From contig CM020514.1 of assembly GCA_009823395.1 (NCBI GenBank), positions 2,299,966 through 2,363,965 of the forward strand: a stretch of 64,000 nt of DNA. Direction: 5' to 3'. Under the pieces are notes generated by a model that was given only the letters and a program-made list of their open reading frames with translations, was not told the DNA's origin and did no database searches. This DNA is from Thamnaconus septentrionalis (lineage: Eukaryota > Chordata > Actinopteri > Tetraodontiformes > Monacanthidae). Every line of letters begins with the position of its first letter. The stretch's first letter is position 1. The translations under genes and the position numbers were made by a program. Shown here in pieces: positions 31,080 through 41,453 of the stretch.

Positions 31080-33320
31080 AAAGAAGTTGAGAATCTTGTC
31101 AAAGCTGCAAGAACCAGTTCAGCCCCAGGTCCGTGGGGAAGGCCATATGTTGTCTACAAGAGATGCCCCAGACTCTTGAACTGACTGTGGACAATCCTTA
31201 AAGTCATCTGGAGAAGGGGGGAGGTAGTACAGCAGTGGAGACATGCAGAGGGTGTCTGGATTCTAAAGGAGGAAAGCTCAAGTACCAATGAGCAGTTTAG
31301 GGTCATCTCGCTCCTCAGTGTTGAGGGCAAGATATTCTTTCATATTGTTGCCTGGCGCATGACGGAGTTTCTCCTGAACAACACCTACATCGACACTGCG
31401 GTGCAGAAGGGCGGAGTCCCAAAGGTTCCAGGATGCATCGAGCACACAGGAGTTGTCACTCAGCTCAAAGCAGTCTATTCCACAGATGCTGGTGGAAAAC
31501 TTGCATGAACGACACCACGTTCCAGGCAAGATCAGGGACCTCATGCTGAACTATTACAGCTGCTTCTGGGCATTATCACTGGATGCGCTATTTCGGTGAT
31601 GTTGTTTGCCTTGGCCATTAATATGGTGGTGATGTCAGCAGAGGTGGAGTGCAGAAGCCCACTCACCAACTCTGGTATGTGGCAGCCCCCATCAGAGCAT
31701 TTATGGATAATCTGACAGTGACTACAACATCAGTCCCGGGCTGTATGGATGCTGCAAGGCCTTGAGCGTCTCATCAACTGGGCACGGATGGACTTCAAGC
31801 CAGCCAAGTCCAGGTCCCTGGTTGTGAGGAGGGGAAGGTTACAGACCAGGTTTGCTTCTCGACAGGAGGCGTCCGGATCCCATCTGTGGGGATAGAAGCC
31901 AGTAGAGCCTGGGCAAGATCTATGATTGCACCTTGATGGACATCGCAGCACTCAAACCAACAACAGAGGAATTGGGAACCTGGATGACAGCGGTGGATAA
32001 GTCAGGGCTTCCAGGCAAGTTTAAGTTCAGCTGTTGCCTCCAGAAGTGGTTGGGCCTACCACGAAGCCTCAGCAGCATTGCCTCGTACGGGAGGATCAAC
32101 AAGCTAAAACTGCCCTTCAGTAGTCTGATGAAGGAGTTTATGGTTACCCAAGAAAGAGAGGTGCTGCTGTATAGGGACTCCAGCGACAACAAAGGCTCCT
32201 CAGCAGGCATGGAAGTGAGAACTGGCAGGAAGTGGAAGGCTCACGAGGCGATCAACCAGGCAGAGGCACGGCTGCGACACAGTGAGCTGGTGGGAACAGT
32301 GGCAGAGCACACGGTCTCAGGAGCAATCCAAGACCTCACTACAACAACTCCCAGGGAAAGGAAAGGCGTCAGCTGTTGCAGGAGGAGGTCCGAGCAAGCC
32401 CGCTGCAGTAGGACAGTAGGGATGCGGAGGCAGGGTGCATGGACGACGGGAAGCGGCAGCCGACTGGAAGATCTTGTGGACTGAGCTGTGGAGATCTGAG
32501 CAACACCGGATTAAGTTCTTCATACAGTCGGTGTACGATGTGCTCCCAAGTCCGTCCAATTTCTTACACTGGGGCTGGGCCGAGACTCCACTGTGCTCTC
32601 TCTGCCAGAAAGCTGGATCACTGGAGCACATCCTGAACTGCTGCCCGCGGGCACTCGGAGACAGGTGTTGGCTGGCGCCATGAACAAGTGCTGCAGGTCA
32701 TCGCAGAGGTCATCAGCACTTGGATCTCCCCCAGCAAACACCAACAACCAACAAGGCAGTCACAGCAGCCCCGGAGTCAAGCAGAGAGCTCAAGTTCCCA
32801 GAGAACATCGTGGTGACCACACTCGGGCCAGACATATTCCTGGTGTCTGAAACAACGAGGCAAGTGGTCCTGCTGGAGCTGACTGTTCCCTTGGAAGACC
32901 GGATGGAAGAGGCCTTCGAGAGGAAGAGGGCCAAGTATGAGGAGCTTGGCAGGCGAATGCCGAAGCAGGGGATGGAGGACCCGATGCAACCCCATCGAGG
33001 TTGGGTGCAGAGGGTTTGCCGGCCAATCTGTCATCAGGGCACTCAAGATGTTGGGAGCGAAGGGACTGCAGAACAGGAAAGCCATTAGAGACATCAACGC
33101 AGAAAAAAAAGGCATCAAGATGGCTGTGGGTCAAGCAGGGGCATCAGTGGGCGACCAAGTTACTTAGACACAAGCCAGGACCTGATCTACCCGACTGGGT
33201 CACCTGGGCGAGGGCGTCTGTTGTGAGACCCGAAACATCCAATGAACGCAGGATACAACACTGATGATGTGTCTAAGTTGCACCAAGAGTGTTTGCTAGA
33301 ACTAGAGTCATTTCAATAAA
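31080..33320 (+). pseudogene. R2-group (HERO-like) non-LTR retrotransposon, 5'-truncated
   Basis: The sequence encodes the C-terminal two-thirds of a single-ORF retrotransposon protein with a reverse transcriptase and a restriction-like endonuclease. In order: the RT fingers (FRVISLLSVEGKIFF, 31299-31343; IDTAVQKGGVPKVPG), the palm (PPIRAFMDNLTVTT, about 31688-31726), the KSGLPGKFK and KWLGLPRSLSS thumb-side segments, a CCHC-type knuckle (CSLC-x7-H-x4-C, about 32596-32640), and the endonuclease core (GPDIFLVSE...LELTVPLEDR, about 32824-32900). Damage includes an in-frame TGA near 31179, frameshifts near 31510, 31770, 32460, 32680 and 32960, and about 40 residues missing between KFK and KWLGLP. 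The catalytic FMDD is FMDN. HERO assignment is from memory. Confidence 0.88.
32583..32645 (+). other. Zinc-knuckle of the R2-group element
   Basis: Frame at 32435-32683 reads CSLCQKAGSLEHILNC, a C-x2-C-x7-H-x4-C knuckle between RT and endonuclease, as expected for R2-group proteins. All four metal ligands are intact here. Confidence 0.85.
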
Positions 33321-33869
33321 GAGCAAAATACCGTGGGGGTTCAAAGACACATATTATGTTGTGCCGCTTTTGTTTATTTTCAAATGACATTAAAGCGTGT
33401 TTTCTACATAACCCATGATATATTGTTTTTCTCCTATGAGGTGGGTCACTAAAACACTCCATCCATCTGTTCCTGCTCAGGCCCCTTTGTCAAATTTTAG
33501 AACCCATCATGGCGCACAAGTTTAAAAGTTTACCATCCACTGAACTAGCCTCATTGGTGCCTCACCGATGAGCTGATTTGTTAAGACTGAACCGGAACTG
33601 CAGCTAGCCGCTGTTGGTGGCAAATATTTGCCACCGCTTCTTTCTGCTCCGTCTCATCGTTTTGGTTTGCAGAGCACACAGGGGCTGATGGTGTCTTGGC
33701 ACAAACACACAATTTTAGCAGCTCTGACCGATTTGCTTCCCTGTTGCATCAGATTGCAATTTGTCCTGGTAGCAAAATAAAAATATGGCTCTTTGCCACA
33801 AACGCAGCAGCACAGGCAAGGCAGAGAGGAAGAGGAGGATGAAGCTTCACCAGAAGCAACTGGGAGGCG

Positions 33870-34632
33870 TACCAATCAAAATATCGATAGTATCGATACC
33901 AACGTTGGTACTGGTATTGTTTGAACTTCGTGTTGTGAGATACTAACTATTGTATTTGCATATTCATTACTATGTTTAACCTACCACAGGTTGCCATTTA
34001 AGTTTGAATGAAATGTTGTTGTTTTTTTAATCATGTCTTTCCTAAAATGCTTGTGACAATAATTTTTGTCTCCTAAAATGATTGTGACAATAACTTTAAG
34101 GTGAAAAAAATGAATGGCAAATGAGCAGCTCTTTATGAAGACTTCTGCTGTGAAGGTGTGAAAGACATACAATGATATTGCCAAATATTTTCTATTGACC
34201 TAAAATGCGCAAATTATGTCTTTTAAAAGACAATAATAAAAGAAAACACTTAATGGTCCAGTGTGTAAACATTTTACGGAAGGCTGGTTCTTAAGAAACC
34301 CCTCCTGACAGTTTTTATTTAGTTCACTGTCAGCCAGGCTTCTTGAAAAAAAAATGGCAGTGCAAGATGGCAGCTAACTAGGAGCAAGACCCTTATTGCT
34401 GTATATTATACATACATATGTATATATGTGTGTGTCTGTGTGTATGTATGCATGTATATATATATATATGAGAACTGTTCTAAAGGTAGGAAAACCAAAC
34501 TACTTCTATCATCATATTTTTTGTATCATATTGTATCATATGCTATCATATTGGTATTGACGATACTGGCCCTGTATTCGATTTGACATTGGATCAATAC
34601 CAATTCTTGCAGTATCATGCAACACTACCATC
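33870..34632. mobile_element. Degraded MITE arms around a nested MITE
   Basis: The left arm has TATCGATAGTATCGATACC and the palindrome ACCAACGTTGGT (33889-33909). The right arm (34545-34632) has GGTATTGACGATACTGGCC and TTGGATCAATACCAATTC. These GTATCGATACC-type motifs are inverted between arms, suggesting one element interrupted by the M1 MITE at 34247-34515. A related scrap occurs at 41330-41400. Confidence 0.4.
34247..34515 (-). mobile_element. MITE family M1, minus-strand truncated copy
   Basis: The left end ACTTAATGGTCCAGTGTGTA matches the terminal repeat of M1. On the minus strand the internal blocks AAGGGTCTTGCTCCTAG and GTTTTCCTACC(TT)TTAGAACAGTTCTC are recognisable (34376-34395, 34470-34492). 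A TA/TG-rich stretch (34405-34470) lies between them. The other end is missing. Confidence 0.7.
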
Positions 34633-34639
34633 AGTGAGC

Positions 34640-35283
34640 TCCAGGCCTGAACATCCGGCACCGGCAAAATAGCAACATCTCATCGGGGAAGTGCTTCGCG
34701 ATTCTACTCTACCGCCATCGCGATGAACGCGGTGGCAGATTCCAAATGTCTCGCAGACACCGCAGGAGAGACTCTGAAGCCAGAACTTCCACCAGATGCT
34801 GCCTGCGTTGGGCCAGTGAGAGTGTTTCCACCACGTCCGTGATCCGTCACAAAAAAAAATAAAAAAATAGCATAAATATTTCAGTCTTACCGCAGATGGG
34901 AAATTGTGCTGATCTTTGAGAGGTGGATAATTTTCTCAGCGCAGCAATTTGCATAATTATTTCCCACCTAAATGCGTGCACAAAAAACTGATTGAAATGT
35001 GAGCAGTGCAACGTTATTTGGTTGGCAGCAAAATTCCAGACACACATCACTTTTTGCAAAGGCTCTTTTTTTTTTTAGTGAGGACAATATCCACGTGAGT
35101 CATGCCCTCGGGATTGTTGTAAGAAGGCTCGACAAAACTAAATGCCTCAAATATGTTCATTCGGTCTTCCTTCCTGAATAGATTGTAATGTTTCTTTTTT
35201 TCAGATGAGGTTAAACTATTAGATGTTTGTTATTCCCTGAACATGTTTCAACCAGTGTACGCTGCTGCAGAAGGCTGCTGACT
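34640..35283. other. Unannotated DNA with small CpG cluster
   Basis: A CpG-containing 200 bp (34640-34850; GCGATTCTAC, CATCGCGATGAACGCGG) has no recognised coding frame. The rest is AT-rich with no family match. Confidence 0.4.
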
Positions 35284-35734
35284 AGTGTTTCAGTCAAGAC
35301 GGCACCAACTGAAAGCGAGACAATACTAAGGCTAGAAAGCATCGAGATTGAGACATGACTGAGACTGTTTCTACCAAAGACAAATCACAATTAAACAGAA
35401 CAAATGACCAGTATCATTTTTTTAAATTAAAGTTTGCTTCTACATAAAAGGAACAGCAACATCTCTTTTCAGCTAGGTAATAATTTTCTTAATAATTTTT
35501 GCTGCTTTGCCACCTATTTCTATTATTGTGAAAGTTCTGCATGGCTCGAAGGATGAGGAGGTTAAATAAAAGCTTTATTTTCTGCTACTATCTGTCATTG
35601 CAGTGTTGACTGAGTCTCAAGCCAGTCTCTTGATCCGAAATCCTCAGTCCGGAACCGAGACCCTTAAAAACTGGTCTCCAGAGCAGTCTTGAGACCAAGA
35701 CCAATCACAAGTACTACAAGACTACTGCAGACTG
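35284..35734. mobile_element. MITE with CTAGTGTT-type ends
   Basis: The left end CTAGTGTTTCAGTCAAGAC and right end (reverse complement GTAGTCTTGTAGTACTTGTG) are imperfect inverted repeats. Internal inverted motifs AGTCTCAAGCCAGTCTC and GTCTTGAGACCAAGACC match the style of a frequent fish MITE with repeated GAGAC(C) words. No coding potential. Confidence 0.55.
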
Positions 35735-35941
35735 CTACCTTAAAAAAGCAATAAGCAATTTCTCACCACTCGAGACCGCAGCTGAGCGCAACTTGTGGGC
35801 CTAAACAATAAGACTTCAATCTTGTGTTCCCCTTGTCCACACCTGTTGAGTCTTGATGCCGCAAGCTTGCCAGTGTTGCGCTAGTGAACTGGACGTGCTA
35901 ACATTAGCTAAAATTACGCTGAATACAACCCTTCATGACGT

Positions 35942-36085
35942 TGAGTCTGTTACTATGTCGTGTTTCCAAGGGGAAAATAAGACCAAAGCAGTTACATATT
36001 TCAGCTCTGGGTTGATGGCAGGTCCGTCACTGATAGTGGTCCCCTTGGTAACACAACGTAGTAACAGTTCTGATAACAGAAGGCG
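35942..36085 (+). mobile_element. Palindromic MITE, copy 2
   Basis: CTGTTACTATGTCGTGTTTC followed by CAAGGGG (35947-35974) is inverted relative to CCCCTTGG followed by TAACACAACGTAGTAACAG (36041-36068). The segment 36020-36085 matches the reverse complement of 2609-2673. SINE D inserted just to the right. Confidence 0.65.
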
Positions 36086-36094
36086 ACTCTCCTG

Positions 36095-36337
36095 ATTTGG
36101 GGTTATCCATCCATTCATCCATCCATCCATCCATTTTCAATACCTGCTTCTTCCTGGTTGGTGTTGCAGAGGTCTGCAACACCAACCATTCACACTCACA
36201 CACCCCTACAGACCTATGGAGTTCCCAATTCACCGTGTGAATGCATGTTTTTGGACCGCAAACTCCACACAGAAAGTTCTTGCTGTTACGCGGCAGCGCT
36301 AACTGCCGTGCCACCATGTCGCCCCATTTGGGGTTAT
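36095..36337 (-). mobile_element. tRNA-derived SINE copy D with 12-bp TSD
   Basis: The body is 36107-36325 (219 bp) on the minus strand. Its (GGAT)n tail is at 36107-36134 and its GGGGCGACATGGTGGCACGG head at the right. The direct repeats ATTTGGGGTTAT at 36095-36106 and 36326-36337 are identical. Relative to copies B and C it lacks much of the central body and carries a short inverted GTTGGTGTTGCAGA / CTGCAACACCAAC pair near 36158-36186. Confidence 0.9.
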
Positions 36338-37099
36338 ATCCAGTCTAATCTTAGCTAACATTAGCATTCATTTGGAGCACGGTTGATGCAACTTGCATGT
36401 GTTTTCTGAAGTTGTGACACATTCTTCTCACTGTAGGGACGTTTGCTTCTCGCTATTTATAACAGCGGTAGGGCAACTGCTTGAATGGGTGGGAGACAAT
36501 CAACAGACAGTGAGGGTATGTGATGTGAGGCTCTACCCCGGATGACATGTCAACACTGGAGCTTCACATACCAATTTTTACATTACCTTGAATCTGACGA
36601 TGATGAAAAAATCGTGCATAAATACACATAAATGCTACCAGTGGTTGGTGCACTATGGCGGTCATAGTGGTCTGAAGTCATGGGTGGGTGTCTGTTTTCA
36701 CACCTAACCTAGACGCCCAATAGCTGGACCCCACTGAGTACAAACGATAAAAGAAGCTGCTCCCTGCTGACTAAATGAGGCAACAGTTGCCACCAGCGGA
36801 GAACAAACAGCATTCAAAAATGACAAGCGGTACCAAGATAAAGATAAAAACTTTCGATAAATAATTCAACGACTCCAAGTGCACTGCATTCGTTCTTGCG
36901 TGCTCCTCCAACATCCAAAATAGTCGTGTCACCTTCGGTAAATGGTGCTAAATGCATTATGAATCACTTTGAATTGTTTGCGTCGGGGTCCTTTCTTCAC
37001 ACGTACTTTGTTTTCTCTGCCTGCTGTCTTTTTTCCCGTGAGTGACAGGCTTTAGCCACGCGGCTAATGAGGTAAGCAAGGTAATGTCTCTGCTCGGCT
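36338..37099. other. Unannotated intergenic DNA
   Basis: No gene or repeat family is recognised. Confidence 0.45.
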
Positions 37100-37520
37100 T
37101 TTAAGCCCCCCCAGCTCTCCTCACCGCCCCTCCTGCCCCCTCCGACCGTCCATTCTCATGACAGAATACCGTTTGGCTGCTCTGAGTCCCATTCAGGGGT
37201 TTACACATCCTTATTGCAGCTGCTCACATTCACCGTGAGGAGGAATTATGGAGGAAAAGCAGCGCTGCATTGCAGAGGAGGGGCAAACAAAATGGAAATA
37301 TCGCACGACCAATGCTGGCTGTTTAAATTCGCTGGTGGGATAAATAATGAGCTTGAAAGTATCAGCCATGACTAACATCAAGCGGCAGGCATCGCTGGAC
37401 CTGGTGTTATAATATGACTTATAACAATAAGTCATATTGTTATCTCTTTAGCAGAAATAATTAGTCTAATCCTGGATCTGACGTCATTTTTGATTAATGC
37501 GGCTCAGCGGCAGTGAAAAA
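37100..37520. promoter_or_regulatory. Candidate regulatory element with hairpin, CRE and homeodomain motifs
   Basis: This non-repetitive stretch contains a perfect 12-bp-stem hairpin (AATATGACTTAT-AACA-ATAAGTCATATT, 37411-37438), a consensus CRE palindrome TGACGTCA (37479-37486), a bicoid/Otx-like CTAATCC (37467-37473), and ATAATTAG and GATTAATG homeodomain-type motifs. Density of such motifs and lack of repeat character suggest conserved non-coding DNA. No conservation data are available. Confidence 0.35.
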
Positions 37521-37828
37521 CAAGTTTGTTGACTTGTAGGCGACGGTGAAGCAGAATCACGACTGTCTGTCGGCGAAGCGGTTGTAGTTTCATTCTGCCG
37601 CCGCCTTGAGAAACCACTGAACATTTTTATTGCCGTCCTTGCTCGACAGCTTCGTTTTACAACCAGCAGAAAGGTGGAGAAGACAGCGAGGTCTGTTGGC
37701 GCTCCACCTCCTCTTGGTTCCCAGCACTCAAATGGTCCGACGTGGACCCGGTCAGCTCAGAGATTTCTGGTAGATGTTGTTGATTTGAACATTAATGTTA
37801 AAATGCCTCGGTTCAAATTCAACACACT

Positions 37829-37863
37829 ATCTATCTATGTATCTATCTATCTATCTATCTATC
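37829..37863 (+). repeat. (TATC)n microsatellite
   Basis: About eight TATC units with one TATG. Confidence 0.93.
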
Positions 37864-37997
37864 TGTGATTACAACTTGGCCTTTAAATTAGCTGTGGTTA
37901 GCTTTCAGGTGGTGTGGTTTGTTGAGTTTGTCCAACGCTCCCACTGCTGTGCAACAGTTTTCAAAATTCTTGCTTTACAGCTTCTCTCCATTTGTTT

Positions 37998-38340
37998 GGC
38001 TCACCTCTTGAAACAGGAATTACATTCTCAAAACTCGAAGGACATTTGGCAAAACAGTCTTACAGTTCAGCACAGCACTTTAGCTCACTTGCTCATGCTT
38101 CGAAACTGAATTCCTCTCCCATTCAAAGAGTCGGTGCCACCAAAATGGCAAAGATCTTTCTCAATTGCTTTGGCTCATTTCTTGTAACAGACTTAGACAT
38201 TCTCAACATTCTTGGTGCTTTTGCCAAAATATCCTGGATGGTTCAGCACAATACCATGGTTCATCTGCAAAAAGCTTGTGTCTCTCTCAAAGCAGTTCAC
38301 TCATGAGTCAAAATGAAATTCCTTTCTCATATAAATAGTC
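37998..38340 (+). repeat. Two tandem degenerate subterminal units, about 170 bp each
   Basis: TTTGGCTCACCTCTTGAAACAG near 37998 and TTTGGCTCATTTCTTGTAACAG near 38169 begin diverged copies that share CATTCTCAA, CAGTTCAGCACA / GGTTCAGCACAA and AAATTCCTTTCTCAT / GAATTCCTCTCCCAT. Confidence 0.7.
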
Positions 38341-38786
38341 AATTCCCCAAAAATGCATTGTCCCCTTGGCATTGTGCAAGCACTGACAGTCCAAATGCTT
38401 AGATGCTGGGTCACTATTGCCAAGGGCCATTGAAATGTCCCTCATGTCCAGCTCTCAGTCTTCGCCCTGCCCTGCATCGACAATGATTACTGAGCTAATT
38501 TTTCTTCCACTAGCTAACAGAATACAGTTGTGCATAATACTGAAATAAAAGGATTTTAATTTAAGTTAATTTCTGTAATTGAGTAGCCTCCAAGGTTTGA
38601 CATCACACATTGCACTCATACTGCCAAGGAAGTTGTACCTATTATTCACACATATTAAGTAAATTTCATACATGAGTGTAAAAAGAAAATGTATAGAGCG
38701 TAATATACTGTAATATAAACACAAGGAAATGTATATATAGCCTACAGTCCTGTAAATAAAGCTGGAGTCTCACGACTCACACTTCT

Positions 38787-38940
38787 TCACTGGTCACTGT
38801 CCTCACCCTCCTGGCTGTCCGCATGCTGCTGTCTGTCTGGCCACAGGGTCTCGTCCACATCACAGCGTACATTCTCCCTTCTCCCAAGACAGCATGATGC
38901 CTCTTCAAGAGATTCATATCCGGTGTTCATGGTATTATGT
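38787..38940 (-). pseudogene. IS630/Tc1-like transposase C-terminus
   Basis: The minus frame reads SLEEASCCLGRRENVRCDVD followed by ETLWPDRQQ and an acidic tail. The (A/R)RENIxCDVDExLWPD block is the C-terminal signature I associate with a large family of fish IS630/Tc1-like transposases, in which the IRHARRFFPRCLAREN stretch precedes it. Here that upstream part is altered to EEASCCLGRREN by small indels, and the entire catalytic DDE domain is absent. The frame opens upstream to 39041 only by chance. Product would be inert. Confidence 0.75.
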
Positions 38941-39327
38941 TCTTGACTGACTGTAACAATTGAACGGACTATTGTGCATGGGATGGGAATGAAATTATTC
39001 TGACGTGTTTTGGAGAGAGCAACCATGAGACCGAGAATCAATGGATCAGTTTAGATCAACAAGATCTATTCAGTTGGAAATTGTGCTAAATGTGGGTTAC
39101 CTGTACTTAATCATTTGCAAAGATTTTATGAGACATCGAGAAATGTACAAAGACATTTCCAATTTCATAAAAGGAATGAGAAATTCCATTTTGTTGTGAG
39201 CAATTGCTAAGTGGTTTGGAGGTTTGACCATGCTGCAGTATTTTGAGAATGCAATTTCTGTTTCAAGAAATGAGCCAAACCAACTAAGGAAAACTGTAAT
39301 ATATAGAAATTAAAATTTTGAATTTTA

Positions 39328-39360
39328 TTATTATCATTATTATTATTATTATTATTATTA
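39328..39360 (+). repeat. (ATT)n microsatellite
   Basis: Eleven or so ATT units, just outside the right end of the IS630-like element. Confidence 0.93.
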
Positions 39361-39519
39361 AATTTTATTTTAAACGTCATTCCATCAGTTGATAGGTAAA
39401 GTCCTCCAAATGCCTGAGAGGTCCGTCAACGTAGTAGCATGAGTTTTGGTCTAAGAATGCAAAAGGGCAAAAGAAGCTAAATTATCATGAGCTTGTGTTC
39501 TAACACAAGCACACATATC

Positions 39520-39680
39520 TTAATAAATCAACAGGCATTAGAAGGACTATCTATGAAGAAATGGCCGAAGATGTTTTAAAAGTGAACCTGACATCAGGTT
39601 CGAGACTGAGGTTGTGTCCCTATGAAGATGGGGGGCACTTCATTTTGAAATGGCTAATATTGAAATAATAGAGAAAGTAA
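39520..39680 (+). repeat. Unclassified dispersed repeat, copy 2
   Basis: Aligns with 10446-10502 and 10734-10790 (CAGGCATTA, GGACTAT, TGTTTTAAAAGTGA, GGGCACTT, ATTTTGAAA). This copy is uninterrupted and so gives the pre-insertion structure of copy 1. Family not recognised. Confidence 0.5.
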
Positions 39681-40521
39681 AGCAAAGCAGTCTGCTCTGT
39701 TCACATGAGTCCAAGACAAAAAACAAAGAAATGACAAAAAATAATTTCAAAGTGAAATATTCCTTCAACCATCACACATATTCAAACATTTTGGCTTGTT
39801 CAACTTTTCAAAAAGTGAGAGTTGTAAGTAAACTGGTTCACTTAAAAAAACGAATATTATTTTTTTATATTTGGTTTGCATTCCAAAGGTGTAGCATGAT
39901 AATTTATTTATTTCTACATTATATTCTTTATTGTTTCAAGATGCATCAATGTGAATAACAAAAAAAAAAAAAAAGTAACAAAAATGCATTTCATTTATGG
40001 TGTGACTCAAGCACTGCCGACACTGTTGTTGCTGTGTGATGTCTTGAGCAGTTTGGCTCAATTCAAATAACGGATGAAACTTAATGAAGACTGGATGCCA
40101 CCAGGTGCATTATCAAATTACGGTCTGCTTCCTCATCATTCATTATTATATCTATAAAAATGTTGGGTTATTGCTTTTCACTGGGTATATTTTTCAAGTG
40201 CTTAGTGTGACTTTGCCAGATAAAGCAAAATACAAGCAAATACAAGTACAAGAAATATATATACACACAAAGCTTTGCCACTTTATTGTTTCGCTGGAAT
40301 CCACCCATTATCATTTTGCTATTTCAGATCCTAAAGAGTATCTGAAATTCGTACATTAAGACTCCCTTCACAGTTAACAGTGAGTCACGAGCAAAAAGGA
40401 TTCAAGCAGCAAATTCATGTTTATATTTTGATCTGCGTTTAAATAGGTTTCAGCTGCCAGACATTTGTCACACTCTTGCAAATGTAAAGCTTTTCCTAAT
40501 TCCAAAAATGCTGAGGAAAAC

Positions 40522-40566
<45 letters not shown>

Positions 40567-41325
40567 TATAATCTGTAAGAACCTCTCAACTCTAAACGCA
40601 GAGCTCCTTTTCACATGTAAAAATAGTTGCTTTAATCTCTGTTCAAGAACACTTTGTTGGAGGTTCAAACTATATTATTCACATATTCATACACAGGTGG
40701 TGTGCTTATGCTGAAAGTTTATAGCTGTAGCTCGTCCCCGCAACCTCTTTTGAAATGCACCCCTTTTAAGATCCCATTTCTTGGGGAACATCTGTGCTGG
40801 TTGGACGTCCTAATTGTCTGAATTAATTTCACACAAATTTCTCTCGCTGGTGCTGGAGGAGAGTCTGAAGTTCAATGAAATTGGCGTGTGAGCAGCACCC
40901 ACTGGGGCCAGTGGGACCTCCACACTGCTCTACTATGATGGTGGGCTTCTCGACTGCAATATCAGTAACATATTGCCATTGATCGAAAGACTCGATCGAC
41001 TTAAGATTTGCATCTAAATATTGGATTTGTGTATGTTGATTACTATATATATGAACAACAAGAGGAATTTAGCCCTTGAATTTTTTACCTAATGATGAAA
41101 TCCAAACCACAAAATAAAAAATATATATTTACAGTGGGAAAACTTTTAATGCTCTTAATGAATTTCCTGCTTTAGGCGATAGAGGCATTGAATGGTGTCC
41201 ACAAGTATTTTTTTTAAAAAAGCTTTGCTAAAATTCTGTCCTGGGTTCTAACTAATTAATTAATCCAGAAGGAAAAACCCACAAGAAACACTTACAGGTC
41301 ATGGAAATGCATTCAGATTTATCAA
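39681..41325. other. Unannotated AT-rich DNA
   Basis: No gene is recognised. Contains the (GT)n tract at 40524-40565 and A runs at 39960-39974. Confidence 0.45.
40524..40565 (+). repeat. (GT)n microsatellite
   Basis: About 21 uninterrupted GT units. Histidine/threonine or cysteine/valine repeat ORFs across it are artefacts. Confidence 0.97.
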
Positions 41326-41329
41326 TTTG

Positions 41330-41400
41330 ACGATTGGTGTTGACGATTTCATTGGTATCGGATCAATAAAAAAAATCTTGAGGTATCTCACAGTATATTC
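41330..41400 (+). repeat. Fragment of GTATCGG-type MITE
   Basis: ATTGGTATCGGATCAATA and GAGGTATCTCACAGTAT resemble the right arm at 34545-34632. Only a scrap remains. Confidence 0.4.
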
Positions 41401-41453
41401 AAATATGCCCCAAGATGACAAAGTTGCTTCATAAATCATGCATTTGTTTAAAG

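Larger units (their letters stand above)
30937..33550. mobile_element. hAT-type element with 8-bp TSD, split by nested R2-group LINE
   Basis: Identical 8-bp direct repeats AACTAGCC flank the element (30937-30944 and 33543-33550). The left end AAGGCATGGTCAAACTATGG (30945-30964) and right end (reverse complement CAGTGGATGGTAAACTTTT) are terminal inverted repeats, followed inward by GGCCTGTGGGCC... and the CTTGTCAAATTTTAGAACCC style typical of hAT non-autonomous elements. The original element was probably a few hundred bp. About 2.25 kb of R2/HERO-like retrotransposon (31080-33320) sits inside it. Confidence 0.8.
37976..39298 (-). mobile_element. IS630/Tc1-mariner-like element, internally deleted
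   Basis: The ends are TACAGCTTCTCTCCATTTGT at 37976 and, as reverse complement of the right end, TACAGTTTTCCTTAGTTGGT at 39298. Each is followed inward by TTTGGCTCA(T/C)(T/C)TCTTGAAACAG and CATTCTCAAA. TA at both edges fits the TA target duplication of the superfamily. The left inverted region is duplicated in tandem (about 37998 and 38168). A transposase C-terminus lies on the minus strand at 38787-38940, so the element is oriented right to left. Confidence 0.78.

Noticed and set aside
31933..32484. 183-codon ORF as a host gene
   Set aside because: It is one frame of the R2-group retrotransposon (KSGLPGKFK, WLGLPRSL, EVRTGRKW), with adjoining frames continuing the same protein.
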